The notes beneath the pieces were generated by a model. It saw nothing but the letters and a program-made list of their open reading frames with translations, was not told where the DNA came from and did no database searches. This document shows, one piece after another, positions 1-12,930 of a stretch of DNA of 64,000 nucleotides; positions within the stretch are counted from its first letter, which is position 1; every line of letters starts with the position of its first letter. A program made the position numbers and the translations under genes. Source of the stretch: Megascapheus bottae (taxonomy: Eukaryota > Chordata > Mammalia > Rodentia > Geomyidae); contig JANJXV010000152.1 of assembly GCA_024803745.1 (NCBI GenBank), positions 2,221,501 through 2,285,500 of the forward strand. Reading direction: 5' to 3'.

Positions 1-390
1 ATAGCTTAACTCTGTTATTTAATCAGTAAGATTTTTGTGAGACAAACAAGAGCAGAGCTCATCCTATTATGCATATGGGAAGATAAGTTCTTCTTTGGGA
101 GTGGGAGTGGCAACAGCAGAAGTGATACCAGTCACTCTCCTGCAGCTGTGTGGTATTGCAGTCGTAGTACAGTGTTATGACTAGACTAGAATGCTCTTCA
201 GCCAATCATGTCTTTATTGTGATAGGTTTATATCTTCTTATTCCTCAATGATGAGGTGTCTTCTGTTTACAAACAATCATAAGTTTGGTGTCTTATAACT
301 ATGAAACTGATCAAGCAGTAGATAATGCGTCATTCTACAAAATATTACTGTATCAAGTCAGAAATGAAAGTGGTATTTAGAGATCAATTT

Positions 391-619
391 TCTTTTTTTA
401 TGTCAGTTGTGGTGCTTGACCTCTGGGGCCAGGGCATTGTCCCTCAACTCAAGGCTACCGCCCTAGCCCTTGAGCTAATGTGCCACTTCTGGATTTCTAG
501 TGGTTAATTGGAGACAAATCTTACATTCTTTAGTGCCCTGGCTGGCTTTGAACTCTAATCTTCAGATCTCAGCCTCCTGAGTAGCTAGGATTACAGACAT
601 GAGCCACAGCACCCGGCTT
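391..619 (-). mobile_element. SINE, B1-like + Geo dimer
   Basis: Read on the minus strand, this starts with a 7SL/B1-like left half (GGTGGCTCA-like start, GTAATCCTAGCTACTCAGG core, GAGGCTGAGATCTGA). It continues into the shared right half, whose CTTGAGC and GTTCAAGC-type blocks are diverged here, and ends in an A-tail seen as a T-run on the plus strand. It is moderately diverged. Confidence 0.8.
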
Positions 620-622
620 CTC

Positions 623-2599
623 GATTTAATTTTCTATGTTTTTTAGGCTAGCAGGATTGTAGCCTATATCTTTCACATGCAAAATCTGTGTATTCACATG
701 ACAACAGCACACATGCAAAAAATCCTAAGTGCTCTTAAATACTTAAATATTTGTATATCTTGTTTCTGTAGCACAATACAAAAAATTTTATTTTATGACT
801 TTCTGTATTTTGTCTTCCCAACCATTTAACTTTCTGAGAAATGAAGTCCTTTGGCCAAGAAAGTAATGTGCCCCACAGCTAGAATAATGAAAACCTCTCT
901 GACTCTTAATCATTTCTGGCAGTAAGATTGCTTGTTTATTCTATAGACACATATAAGAATTGGTTACTTTTCATTACTGTTGAAGTCTTAAAAAAATTAC
1001 AGTGAACTATCCAAAAAGAGGTATCCTTTGGACTGACAGCTACTATAATTTTAAAGCTTTTACATTTCTTAAAGTGAAACGATAAACTACAGAATACTTT
1101 TTATAGGTTCAAATCATTCTTCTTTATAAAATGTGACTTGTTTCTCAGACCTAAAGGTCAATTGCCTTGAGTCTTTTTTAAAATTCTGGATGAATGAATT
1201 TTTGAACTAAGAATCATATTGTAGTAAGCATCTTTCTCCCTGAATACTTTTCATTCAGTTCTCAGATATCTAATTCAAGGAATATTCGATTAGAGACACT
1301 TTGGAAATTCTCTAAGGTTACAGCTGTGTATGTGAAGAAAAATGATTTTAACAAGAGCTAAGAAAAGCCACACATCAAAATGAACACTCACACTGCTCTG
1401 AAAACCAAACTTGCAATAAAATAACAATGGGGAGGTGACATGATTAAAGAAATTGTGTATAATTATAACACGCATCGTTGTAGCAGTACAAAATGTCCTT
1501 TTAGGATTTCTACAGAATATTATATTGCAAGATTTCTTCTTTTGATTTAAGCCAAGGTAGATTTTATTCTTAAGTTAAAATAATTATAATATTCATGAAC
1601 TTACAGTGTTTATGTTCATTTCTATCTTCTAAGATTAGTAGTTGATTTGCAAATATTTATGATGACAGTTGTGCTTAAAATTTCTTTCTTAACTAAGAGG
1701 GAAATATGAAAGGATATAGACAAACACCCATGATTATGTATTTGTAAGAACCAGAAACAAATTGAAAACAAATTATAATTGCAAAATATGAGAAAGGCTA
1801 TCAATGTTCAAGAAGTAATGTATCCACTACCTGAAAAATATAACTATAACTCCTGTAAACATTACCCAGACAATAAGAAATAAATTATAATGGCAATAAT
1901 GCTAAATTAAAAAATATGTCAGGGAAATGCATACAACAGCTACTTATTATGTTATTATGCTATCTGTTTATTGAAGGAGTTTTCTCATTTGCTGTCATGC
2001 TCTAACTTGCACCTGAATTATAAATTTAACTGGATAAAAGAATAACCTACCTGAAGAAAAGTACACATTCCAAAGAAAAGTACTCATTCCATATCAATGA
2101 GATATTAGTAACAATATAAAAATCTTTGATATTTAATGAGTTGATTTTGGAACATAGGAACTAATATTCTGATTGGACAAGGATCAGAGATGAAGGAGAA
2201 TATCCTTTACCATTTCCCACTTACCTATCTCATCAAAGAATGTCAAAGTGACACATGGAAGAAAGTTATCATGTAACAATAATTTACTAATACATTTTGA
2301 CATATCTGTTCATTTGACTTTGAGCACTCCTTTTTTAAAGATTACTGAAGTATGATTCATCTCAAGAAACTGTAGCTTGCATAACATTTAAAAGTAAAGG
2401 GCCTTGAGAACATAAATATTTTCTAAGGGCAAGATTTCAGAAATCATATTTCTTCCAATGTCATTCCTTTACCTGAGATCACATGATTTTAAGATGGTAT
2501 TTCATACCTGAAAATCTGAAACTACTAAAAGAAAAAACAAAGTAGGAGAAACATTATAATTTATAAGCACAAACAGGAACTTTGAAGAAGGTCCCAAGG
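623..2599. other. AT-rich stretch, nothing recognised
   Basis: I see no supported gene, repeat family or RNA here. The open frames near 1290-1475 and 1622-1804 are short, AT-driven and without recognisable motifs. Confidence 0.5.
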
Positions 2600-3735
2600 G
2601 CACAGCAAATAGTAAAGAGACTTGACAAATGGGGTTAGTTTTTATAAAACTAAAAAGTTTCTGAACTTCAATGGACATGATTTCTAAATTAAAAAGACGG
2701 TCAATAAACTAGAGGATCTTTACCAAAAATTCATGCAACAAAAGCCTGATAATCAAAACATATAAGAATCTCAATAAATTAACCCCCCTCAAATCCAGTA
2801 AACCAATCAACAGACGAAAGAGTTAAAAGGAGAGAAGTGAGAATGTCAGATAAACACACAAGAAAACTCACAATATCCCTGACTATAAAGGAATTGCAAA
2901 TAAAAACAACCCTGAAATTTCATCTTACTCAGTGGCCAACATTGAGAATTTGAATAATAACAAATAGGTGAAGATATGTGGGGAAAAAAAACAATGAACT
3001 GTTAGTAGGAATGAAAATTAGTACAGCCACTCTGGAGATTCCTCAGAAAACAAAACAAATACTTTTCCTATGATCCAGATATACCACTCTCCAGGCATTC
3101 ATCCAGAACAATACAAGTTCCTGATATGATTTAAAAAAAAACTTGCAATTCCATGCCCTTTGATTGACTATTCACAGCAGACAAGGTATGGAAACAGCCC
3201 AGAATGGATCAAGAAAATACACAGTGGAATTTTTTTCTTCATCCATTAGACAGAATAATATTACGTCATTTTCAGGGAAATGAATGGACCTAGAAGAAAA
3301 TAATGTTAAGTGAGGTAAGCAAAACTCAGAAAGGCAAAATACACATCTTTTCCTCTCATTTGTGAAAGTTAGATCTAAAATACAGCTAGACGTGATATCC
3401 TGTATAGGGAGTTATGCATTTACCCACAAATAGAAAGCAGGAGGATAGACTTAGGGGAAAAATTGAAACAATTCCTCTTACCACCTAAGTACTATTTATC
3501 TAAACAAATGTGAGGAAATGGATACATGTTTGGTGGTGGTGATGTTTGTTTCTTTTGGTTATTATTGTTGTTTTCTTTTTAGAGAAGGCAAAGAGAGCCC
3601 TCAAGATTGGGAGGAAAGGTGAACAAATGTCATCATTACATAGGATATATACTATATAAAAATGAACTATGCAACTTGTGGGCAAGGACAAGAAAGAGAA
3701 AGCAGAGAAAGGGGTAACATGGTAAAAAAAGCTTA
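2600..3735 (+). mobile_element. Old L1 3' fragment
   Basis: The stretch parallels the C-terminal half of L1 ORF2 and its 3'UTR as seen in the younger copies at 58-59 kb. A block near 2880-2930 corresponds to the [15 protein letters not shown] segment, then the [12 protein letters not shown] segment follows near 3070-3100 and the TLSEVS-like end near 3300. Many frameshifts and stops show that it is old. The 3' boundary is approximate. Confidence 0.7.
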
Positions 3736-4974
3736 GTACTCATTATCTGATTTATGGAAATGTCACCTTTAATAATAACCAAAACAGATTAGGTTTCTGA
3801 AATAAAATAACTAACAAAAATTCATCAATAAAATGGCAGCACTGACACATTATATAAAACGACTGTAGGTTAGCTATGTATTTTCAGTACATAATCACAG
3901 GAATATTAACTTACTGTCAGTTACATTAACATATCTTTCAAGGTATTTTAAAAGTTCAGAATCAAGTAGATAGGTTTGTCAGGTGTTTTTACATCATGCA
4001 GAGTAAATCTTATCTTTGCCAGACAAGAATAAATGCACTACTTCTTTTGTATTTTGACTTTTAAGTTTGAGCTAGAAGTGCCACTGAAATCAGCTTCTGA
4101 CTAGAAGAGATAAAATAAACTCTCCAAAGAGCTGAGCCTGTCAAAGTCTATGAAAAAAATCACCCTCATAGCTCAAATAATAGATGCTGAGTACAGAAGA
4201 AAAATTCAAGAGATATCTCAGTTCTTCACACATTTAAATTAAGTTTTCTTGTTCAAGCCAGTGCTGGGTTTCAGCATCTTTACTTAGTCACCCTGGACAG
4301 GAAAATGTATTTGGATCTATATATATTAGAGTTTTCATTGATGTGACACAGAATTTCTTTTCACCATAATGAGGGAGATTCTGGTACAAAAGAGATGCAT
4401 GAAGAATACTCAGAACTTGGTTGCTATAGAAACGAGCAATGTCTTTTCCTCATGATTAGACCCTGAAGTAACTGACTTTTTTCATATATATATATATACA
4501 CATATATATATATCACAGAGGAATATTTCCTTATTTTTGAAACTTCTAAACTAACAATCCAGTATGTTTTCATTTTGCACTAAATTCCATTTGTTTTCTT
4601 CTAGCAGTTTCAGACTGCTATGAAGATATAAAGTTTGAAGCCCTCATCAGTTATTTGTAAAGCCATGGGAAACTGCATTTAACTACCAAATTGTACTTGT
4701 AAATTGTTTGTTTAAGGACGATGAAGTGATGATTTTCTTAAGAATACTTCCACATGTAGAATCTAATCAATGTACGTGGGGTTACACATGTGTGGATGTA
4801 TAAGTGTATGAAATGGGATGCATTTTTAGAAATATCTACTTTTATGAAAACACATCTCCAGCCTATCCCTTATGTTTTTAGTATAAAATAACAATTTAAA
4901 TTTAATTTAATGCAAAATGATTTGTTAAATGGAAAGAAATATAATCAAAGCATGTATAAAAAAGAAAAATGAAG
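3736..4974. other. AT-rich stretch with short TA/CA microsatellite
   Basis: No gene is supported. A (TA)n/(CA)n-like tract lies at about 4483-4513. The rest is unassigned AT-rich sequence. Confidence 0.5.
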
Positions 4975-5197
4975 GGCTTAGGAGCATGGCCTAGCTGTAG
5001 AGTACTCACCTAGCATGCACAAAGCCCTGGGTTCCCTACCTGGGTACCACATACACAGAAAAAGCTGTAAGTGGTACTGTGGCTCAGGTGGCAGAGCACT
5101 ATCCTTGAGCAGAATTTGTCCAAGGATAGTGTGCAGGCCCTGAGTTCAAGCCCCAGGACTGGCAAAAAAAAAGAAAGAAAGAAAGAAAAAGAAAAAT
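4975..5197 (+). mobile_element. SINE, IDL-Geo type
   Basis: The ID/tRNA-Ala-like left half shows the A-box-like GGCCTAGCTGTAGAGTACTC and a B-box-like GGGTTCC. The right half contains GTGGCTCAGGTGGCAGAGCA and GAGTTCAAGCCCCAGGACTG. It ends in an A-rich (AAAG)n tail. Confidence 0.88.
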
Positions 5198-6109
5198 GAA
5201 ATCCATTGAGTTTTAAAAAACAAGGATGGTGGGTGATAAAACAGAATAATAGAGAGTGTGAATCTGATCATTGTTTATGTATGTACAGAAATATTAAAGT
5301 GAAGCCCTCTTGTACAATGAATATACACTAATAAGAATTAAACATAAAAACAAATTACTTACGTTATTCAAGACTTTATTGTCTCTTAGCTACTCTATCT
5401 TCATTCTTGCTTCAAGAGGAGAGAAACGATTTGTTTTCCACTTTTAGTCTGAATGCCAACTTCAGTTGGGTTAATTCTAAATCTCATTTCATGATTTAAG
5501 AGCTGACATAAACAGCCTTTTATTAGACAAAAGAGTGTCTCAGTACTTCTTACTCCTCTTTTAATGATAGATATAATTTCTCAAAGTGTACGAAGTCAAC
5601 AGATCTTCATTCAGCATTTAGCACCTTATCCTTCATCTCACAAATTCTATGACTAAGGTCTGCTTTATTAAAACATAGACTACATTCTCCATTGTAGGAC
5701 AGATATCAGAGATTAGGAATTGTATTTTTCTCCTAAGATGATGTAGTAGCTACCTCTTTTCTAAGTTGCTAGTTTAACTTGATTTTTCCTGACTCTTAAC
5801 TATTATTTGTTTGGTTTCTATAAGTTAGAAACTAGCTCTATAAGTTAGCTCTAGCAATGATACTAAAATATTTTACTTATATCTATTGTTTATTAATTGA
5901 TAAAAGTCAAAAATATTTTTCAAGTAAGTATACATATATTTAAATATTTTTCTCTTGATTTCTTAATAGGCTTAATATATTGATATGTCTGGGTCATTGT
6001 CAACCTTAAAGTGTGAAGTAAAATATGAGGTTTCCTGATACTCATTTTCGGGTATGGAATGCCTTCAATTGTGTGTGTGTGTGTGTGTGTAATCATATAG
6101 ATAGATTTT
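5198..6109. other. Unassigned AT-rich stretch
   Basis: No gene or clear repeat is seen apart from a (TG)n microsatellite at about 6070-6090. Confidence 0.5.
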
Positions 6110-7200
6110 TAAGGTTAAAATAGGAGGTAATTTGTGTCATGTCACTCTTTGACTTCAACTTATTTCATTCATTATGATAATATCTAGTTCTATTATTTCA
6201 TTTTACAGATGATATAATTTATTTCTCCTTTGAATCTCAATGATAATATACAGCACATATGTACCACATTTTCTTTATCCACTCATCAACTGTTGAGTAC
6301 CTCAGTTGATCCCTCAGTAATCAGAGCTGCAATCAACATGGTGTATGTGTATCTTTTTTGCACTAATTGATTCATTAATAGAATATTAATATATTAATCA
6401 TTATGAATATAGACATGTATAAACAGGATTGATATAATAGTGTCCTATGTTAGATTTAATTTCTGTTTTTTTCTAAAAACACCATGTTGATTTACATAGT
6501 GATTTTTGCTAACATAAATTACAGCAATATATGATGGGTCCTTTCCCCCACATTCCCATCAATTTTTCTTGTGCTTGTTATCTTAATATCACTCCCCTGA
6601 CTTGGATAAGATGGACTCTAAATATAGTTTTGATTTATAATTTCTTTATGACTGAGAACACTGAAAATTCTGGCATTTATATATTAGCAATTTGTATTTT
6701 TCTTAAAATTGTTAATCTATGCATTTAACAATTAAGCTATCAGTTCTTTTAGTGTTTAGTTTTAAGATTCTGGAATATTCTAGATATGAATGATTTTTCT
6801 GTCCTATAACTAGCAAGAAAACCCATCTGTTGATTGTCTCTTGGTTGAGGTAATTGTTCATACTACAATGCAAAAATGTCTTAATTTGATACAGTGCCAT
6901 TTGCCAATTCTCCCTCACCCCTCATTCCAACACAATTGGAGTTCTATGCAAGAAACAATCACCTGTGTGTATCTCATCCATAGTTTACCCTGTGTTTTCC
7001 TATAGCAGTTTAAAAGTTACATAAGTTTTCACAAAATTGGTATGAACTTCTAACATTCTACAATAATTGTAAAGATTACATGTTTGCATCATTTATCTTA
7101 CTTCCCTGCATTCTCTTAGGTTGTAATTACAGTAACTATTCTCAAAGATCATTTTTATCCATGGCTAGACTACATCACTCTAAACATCTATAGCATTTGG
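6110..7200 (-). mobile_element. Old L1 3' fragment
   Basis: The plus strand carries the reverse complement of L1 ORF2 C-terminal and 3'UTR sequence. Examples are the ACTTATTTCATTCATTATGA block (the AAGTGAAGTAAGCC region) and the CATCAACTGTTGAGTACCTC block (the SVDEWI region). It is heavily decayed and the boundaries are approximate. Confidence 0.6.
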
Positions 7201-7611
7201 AGAGAAAGGGTTTCCCTTTGAGGAAGTAAAATAGATTTAACAACATTCATAGCTATTTCTTATTTGCTTATTTTCAGAGCTTTCTCATTTTGCATTGTGA
7301 ATTTTTCAAGACCCTAAAAAAACAAGCATAATTTATAACTTATTTGAGACTTCTTTCTTACTGTTTCTATATCAATTTTATGCCTTCAAAAAATTTAAAG
7401 GCTTGTATAAGATTTCTCTACATATTTTAATGTCGCAATTGGAAATAATACATATAACCAGTATCAAGGGGCAAATTTCATCAAATATAAAACACAAACA
7501 TATGTAAATAATAGTGAAATTGTTACAATCAATTTAACCTAAACAAAAACAAAGCAAATCTTCTAATGGGAATTCTTAATGAGGCATTCTGAGAATACTC
7601 AGAATTCTTTA
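7201..7611. other. Unassigned AT-rich stretch
   Basis: No gene or repeat family is recognised here. Confidence 0.4.
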
Positions 7612-7808
7612 TTTCTTTTTTCGTTTTTTGGCCATTCCTTGGGGTTGAATTCAGGGCCTGGGCACTGTCCTTTGGCTTTCTCAGTGCTAGCGCTCTATCA
7701 CTTGAGCCACAGCACTGTGTCATTTTCTGTGTTCATGGTTCCGAGGAATCAAACCCAGGGCTTCCTGAATGCTAGGGAAGCACTCTACCACTAGGACACG
7801 CTCCCAGA
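7612..7808 (-). mobile_element. SINE, IDL-Geo type
   Basis: On the minus strand the element runs from the IDL left half (its CTCTACCACTAGGACAC complement ends near 7800) to the Geo right half and an A-tail. The frames overlapping it on both strands are non-coding by-products. Confidence 0.88.
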
Positions 7809-8135
7809 CTCTCAGAATTCTTAAGTGGCATTCCGATTGTGTCTTTGCAGTGATTGTGTAAAGAAACTAGTATGTGAAAATTCCTGGGAGGTGGAAGATA
7901 ACTAGGCCTTCACACATGAGCATCTGTGCTACAATCAACACCAAGATCGCTGCGCGTAGTTCACCACTTTTTTTCAGAGAAACCTGTCTTCAAGTGCTGC
8001 CCCATTTAAGTGGCACCAACCACAAAATGACATGTATAATAATAGGATTTCATCTATTTTCCTATTCTCATTGACTTTATAGTATCTCATTTTTTTTAAT
8101 TTGGGGGATATGAATGGGATTAATTGCCTTTGTGA

Positions 8136-8352
8136 CTTTTTTTGGGGGGTCATGGGGCTTGAACTTGGTCTGGGCATTGTTCCTGATCTCTTCAGTTCAA
8201 GGCTACCACCCTACCCTTGAGCCAAGCCCCACTTCCCATTTTCAAGAGGTTAATTGGAGATAAATTTTGTGCCCTGGGTGGCTTTTAACCTTGATCCCCA
8301 GATCTCAGGCTCTTAAGTAGCTAGGATTATAGGCATGAGCCTCCTTGCCCAG
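8136..8352 (-). mobile_element. SINE, B1-like + Geo dimer
   Basis: The plus strand shows the complement of the right half (GGGGCTTGAACTTGGTCTGG), a linker complement (GGTTAATTGGAGATAAA) and the B1-like left half (AGTAGCTAGGATTATAGGCA). Orientation is minus. Confidence 0.85.
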
Positions 8353-8748
8353 AGCCTTTGTGACTTTTTAAGAAGGGAGAAAGAATGTAATTTGATGCTT
8401 AGATTCTTCAGAAATTTTAACTACGAGGAAAGGTATGCATCAAAAATATGAAATGACTTGTGCAAGAACTTATGGGTTAGCAATTCAGAGAAATCTTTTG
8501 TTTCATTCTTTCAATTGTAGAAAATGACTTTTTGATAGATCCATATAAATTCTTAAAATTCATGGCACCTAAAAGTTTTGGCCCAATATTCTTGGTTTCC
8601 TTTTCTTACAAACTTCTAGAATCTACCCTGGTAGGATCATCAGAACCTGTTGCAAACATAACCAAACTGTATATTGTAGTATTTCAATTAAACAGTTAGA
8701 AAGTTGTGCAAGATGACATTAGTGATATACATGTAGCCACAGAACTGT

Positions 8749-9050
8749 ATAGTATACTATATAAGTATATATAGTATATAAGTATATATTTACATAGTAT
8801 ACTATATAATTACCACTATATACTCTGATGTATATTTGCAGTTTTGGGATCATAATAACCCAAAGGTAAAAATTAGTCCCCAATGTTCTTATGATTTGTG
8901 GTCTTCTCCACAAATTTATGATTCATATCTCCATTTTGCCTTTGGAAGGAAAAGAATCTATACTTACAGTTAATCTGTTTGATAGTATACTATATATGTA
9001 TATATAGTATATAAGTATATACTTACATAGTATACTATATAACTATATAG
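8749..9050. repeat. Pair of AT-rich imperfect palindromes
   Basis: Two almost identical blocks of about 60 bp (8749-8809 and 8982-9050) start 233 bp apart. Each begins with ATAGTATACTATATA, contains TATAGTATATAAGTATATA, and ends with CATAGTATACTATATA. The TAGTATACTA ends are self-complementary, so each block could fold into a hairpin or cruciform. The sequence between the blocks is not duplicated. Confidence 0.7.
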
Positions 9051-9429
9051 ATCATTGATTAGACTTACTTTAAAAAATTTCCAGAAAAATTTATTGATTA
9101 TTTACTTCAATAATATGAAGAAAATTCATATGAATATGAATATTTCAATAAAATGAAAAATATGAAGATTTGTATATATTTTAAATAATTATATGTTTGT
9201 GTTATAAGTAATATTTATCCATGGAGTGTTATCTCTTCAGATGATTCCTATCATTTACACTATAGATATTATTTGATTGTAAACAAAAATGTGCCCTATT
9301 AAATATTGAAGTCCATCACTACCATTTTTATGCTACAACTAAACAGAAAAGCATAAGCCAAGCAGAATTTCATTTCCGAAGAAAAGAGTAATATTCAACT
9401 GCACACACATCAAATGATTTCACAGAGTA

Positions 9430-9614
9430 TTTTTTTTGCCAGCCATGGGGCTTGAACTCAGGGCCTATGTGCTGTCCTTGGGCTTTTTCAAGGCTAAAGC
9501 TCTACCACTTGAGACATCATCATTTCTGGCTTTTTTCTGTGTATGTGGTACCGAGCTATCGAACCTGGGTCTTTGTGCATGTTAGTCAACACTACCACTA
9601 GGCCAGCATGCTCC
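9430..9614 (-). mobile_element. SINE, IDL-Geo type
   Basis: The plus strand shows TTTTTTTGCCAGCCATGGGG, then the right-half complement with CTCTACCACTTGAGAC, then the IDL complement ending AACACTACCACTAGGCCAGC. Orientation is minus. Confidence 0.87.
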
Positions 9615-10745
9615 TGTTCCCTCCCTAAATATTTTTAACTTGCTAAATCAAATGCTTTTATAGAATGTTTCCATTATCATATTTAATCCTTACAATGACT
9701 GCTCTACGTGTCTTTATTCCTTCATTTCTTTAAAAAATAGACAATCTTTTTTCATTTTACTGATGATAAAACTTGGTTTGAAAGAAGTGAGATAAGTTCC
9801 ATACTCAGAAATATCATGAATAGTAACAATTATGGCAGTAATAATTCATTTTTCATCGTCAAGAGCTAGCAATATTTTAGTAAAGTGGAATCTAACTATA
9901 TTCCCTGGAGAGTCTCTAATGAATAGTGAAGTTTTAACATCAAACCATGTACTTCAGTTGAATTAAAGTTGAGTACTTAGCCTGGTGACAATTCAGATTT
10001 TGAGATTAATTGCTGTTCAACCTTGAAGATATTGCTTTTCTTATTGTATATTGGCTTCTTTTTCTATAGAGCAAAGATGATGACCATGTCATAAAAAAAA
10101 AGAAATGCAAAAAGAAATGATCATGCCAATATCTCTGATAATCTTGTCTTCTTTACTTCAGTGCCTGCATATTCTTTTTCTTTCTCACTGTGTTGTTCTA
10201 AAAATATTATTTCGCAAACCTAAGTGTTGAATAATTTCTTTCAGAAGGCAAAAGTAGTTATCAGATTATTTTCAGTTTTCTAGTTAACTTTTTTATTCAC
10301 AAGAATAGATTTACTGAGATTCTTTTATACCTCACTCAGAGATTATGAAATCAACCCACATATATTCTCGACTTGTCTAACTTAAATGTGTCTTTGTTGT
10401 TTATACTAGTCATTTTCTTTAAAGGGAATGGGGGATACATTAAGGATGAATATTCGGCCTACATAGTCATCTCTCACTTCCTTGGCATTTGTCTTTCCTT
10501 GACATTTTCCTCTCTCAAATTTGACACTGTATATTGCAATCATTTCAAATTCAAATACTAAAGTCATTACTGAACTTAGGTTTGAGCTGTAGGGCTACCA
10601 TTCACTCAGATTGCACACTTACTTTGCATTCTTCCATTTGATTAATGTCTCTGATATTTATTTTTGATGTTAGGAATCAGAGATTCATGAGCTTTTTTGT
10701 CTAATACTGCACCAAACACCAGTCCATTCTGCTTCCTGATTAGAA
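9615..10745. other. Unassigned stretch
   Basis: Single-copy-looking AT-rich sequence. No supported gene, RNA or repeat was recognised. Confidence 0.4.
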
Positions 10746-11040
10746 AGAATCTCTTTGCCTCTCTGTCTCTGCCTCTCTCTGCTCCATTATCTGTCTTCTA
10801 GTAGGTAGAATTCTCTCTGTGTCTGTTTGTCTCTATTTCTGTCTGTCTCTCTTTCTCTCCCCACTCCCTTTACTCTTCTTTACTCTTTTATTCTTTGTTT
10901 TCTTTCTTTCTTCCTTTTCTTTCTTTCTTTCTTTCTTTCTCTTTCTTTCTTCCTCTTTTTTCCTTTCTTCCTTTCTTTCCTCATTTCCTCCTTTCTTCCT
11001 TTTTGTCTTTCTTTCGTTCTTTTCTACTTTTGTCCTACCT
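10746..11040. repeat. Polypyrimidine (CTTT/CTTC)n tract
   Basis: Nearly 300 bp of C and T on the plus strand, with runs of TTTC, TTCC and CTCT. It opens long frames rich in S, F and L that are low-complexity artefacts. It abuts the tail of the minus-strand SINE at 11041, so it may have grown from that SINE's A-rich tail. Confidence 0.85.
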
Positions 11041-11234
11041 TCTTTTTTTTGCCAGTCCTGGGCCTTGATCTCAGGGACTGGGTACTGTCTTTGGACTTTC
11101 TCAAGGCTAGAGCTCTACCACTTGAGGCACAGCACCATTTCTGGCTTTTTTCTGTGTACGTGGTACTGAGGAAACAAACCTGGTTCTTTGAGCATGCTAG
11201 GCAAGCACTCCATCACTAGGCTAAACTCATGGCC
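11041..11234 (-). mobile_element. SINE, IDL-Geo type
   Basis: TTTTTTTTGCCAGTCCTGGG marks the tail. CTCTACCACTTGAGGCACAG and CATGCTAGGCAAGCACTCCA mark the right and left halves on the minus strand. Confidence 0.88.
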
Positions 11235-12268
11235 CATTTTTTCTGCTTTTTTCATGTTATTAGAGATTGAATGTAGGGAATTATGAATTTTAGGCAAGTA
11301 GTCTTATCACTTGAATTATGTCTTCAGTCGTGCTTATGCATTTTAGTTTTCTTCTATTTAGCCATTTGCGAAATTAAAATGTATATCATTTTACAGTACT
11401 TCCAAAGTGAAATATATTTACTGCCTGAGTTGAGCATTTTTCCTTCATTCTTTAAAAAATGTTGACATTTTTGTTGAAACTGGGTGGAAAGAAGCCAGAT
11501 TTCTTACATCTTGGAACTCCATTGTAATAAGACAATTGTCATGCCAACTATAACATGAATTAGAGGATAACAAACAATGAGTCATTATGCAAATTAAGGG
11601 TTTGGGATTTTTAAAAACACAATCATGTAATTATATGGAAGGGAAGGAATTAGCTACAGGCATGTTTGGATGAAGTCATTCCATCAGAATAGGAAGAGAA
11701 AAAAACACTACATGGATGATAATTTCTTCTTATTTTAGCTGAAATAATTTCAAATCTCTTTGATTAAGAGATTTGTGTGATCTTACATTACAGTACAATT
11801 CCACTTGCTGTCTATATATGCATATTAAAATTTTTTCCACAAACCATATGCCGTATGTGAGACACATCTCACAATTATTATATGAATCTTGGCATTTGGA
11901 GCTCATGTTGACAACTCTCATGTCTGCTTTTTTCTGGAATGAGACAGAGATGAAGAGCATATTTCACTTGATTCACTAGATCCTCTATTGTTGCCAGATG
12001 GCTCAATGCCTGATGACCATTAACATATCACTGGCCTGAGTCCACTTATATGTTTAATCCTGGATAAAAGGAAGGTTGGAGAAACAATAATTTCATGGTG
12101 ACTTTGTGCTTAACTTAAAGTTCTGTTACAAGAAAAGAGAGAAATAGAGCAATTAGAGGGAAAATATAAATTTTGTTGATTGCTTCTTCATTGAAGAACT
12201 GATTAAGGATTATAATAATCTAAATGTGATTTAAGAAAAATTTCAATAATTAGAAGAGGTCATTTATA
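11235..12268. other. Unassigned stretch
   Basis: The two overlapping frames near 11730-11980 lie on opposite strands of the same sequence and show no domain. Nothing is supported. Confidence 0.4.
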
Positions 12269-12400
12269 GGGGCCACAATGGCTCATACCTGTAATCATAG
12301 CCACTGAGGAGGCTGAGATCTGAGGCTGACAATTCAAAGCCAGCCCTGAGATTCTTCTCCAATTAACCCCCAGAAAACTAGAATTGGTGCTTTAGCAAAA
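12269..12400 (+). mobile_element. SINE fragment, B1-like
   Basis: GGCTCATACCTGTAATCATA and GAGGCTGAGATCTGAGGCTG identify the B1-like left half. The right half breaks off after the CCAGAAAACTAGAATTGGTG region. Confidence 0.7.
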
Positions 12401-12470
12401 ATGAAAGGTCACTCAACTAGGTTAAAAATAGTAAAGACAGCCAGATGAGGTGGTTATGTCTATCCTCATA

Positions 12471-12930
12471 GATACTTGCTGGGAACCAAATAGCTGTTAC
12501 TATGACATCTAGAAACTATAAGTTTCTGTAAACTGAAAGAACTTAGAAACTGTAATACTCTGTCTGTAAACTGAAAGAATTATTGTTCCTACTACTTTTC
12601 CCACGATGGCCCAACTGCAATATCCTGGTGGGTAAAAAAGAACTTGATTTATATATCCTGCTTGGCAGAAAAGCTTGACTGCCTCCTGACCCCCTCCTCA
12701 GACCTGTTTCAGGTACATGTTGTGCAGGATACTAAGCAATATCACTTGGCAACCTGCTTGCATCAATCACCTTTCTGCTAAACATATATATTCTGCTGTG
12801 CAAAAATAAAGATTAAGACCTTGATCAGAATACTGTCTTGGTCTCCCTCCTTGTGTCTGTTTGTCTCTCTCATTCACGTCTGCTCCTCCTCGAGCTCTAG
12901 TTGACTACCCTGCAGGCTGGGGCAGATACT
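12471..12930. repeat. 6-bp target-site duplication GATACT
   Basis: GATACT occurs at 12471-12476 directly before the TG of the LTR and again at 12925-12930 directly after its CA. A 6-bp duplication is typical of class II retroviral integrases. Confidence 0.85.
12477..12924 (+). mobile_element. Solo LTR (retroviral)
   Basis: A 448-bp block starts with TGCTGGGAAC, ends with CTGGGGCA, and sits between exact GATACT repeats. A poly(A) signal (AATAAAG) lies near 12805, followed by a U5-like pyrimidine-rich segment (CTTGGTCTCCCTCCTTGTGT), which sets the orientation as plus. A TATA-like ATATATATT lies about 20 bp before the poly(A) signal. There is no internal retroviral sequence, so the element was probably reduced by LTR-LTR recombination. 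It shares no obvious sequence with the LTRs at 34.5 and 43.1 kb. Confidence 0.85.

Noticed and set aside
10819..11219. Two overlapping frames of 116 and 130 codons rich in S, F and L
   Set aside because: They are translations of a polypyrimidine tract running into a minus-strand SINE.
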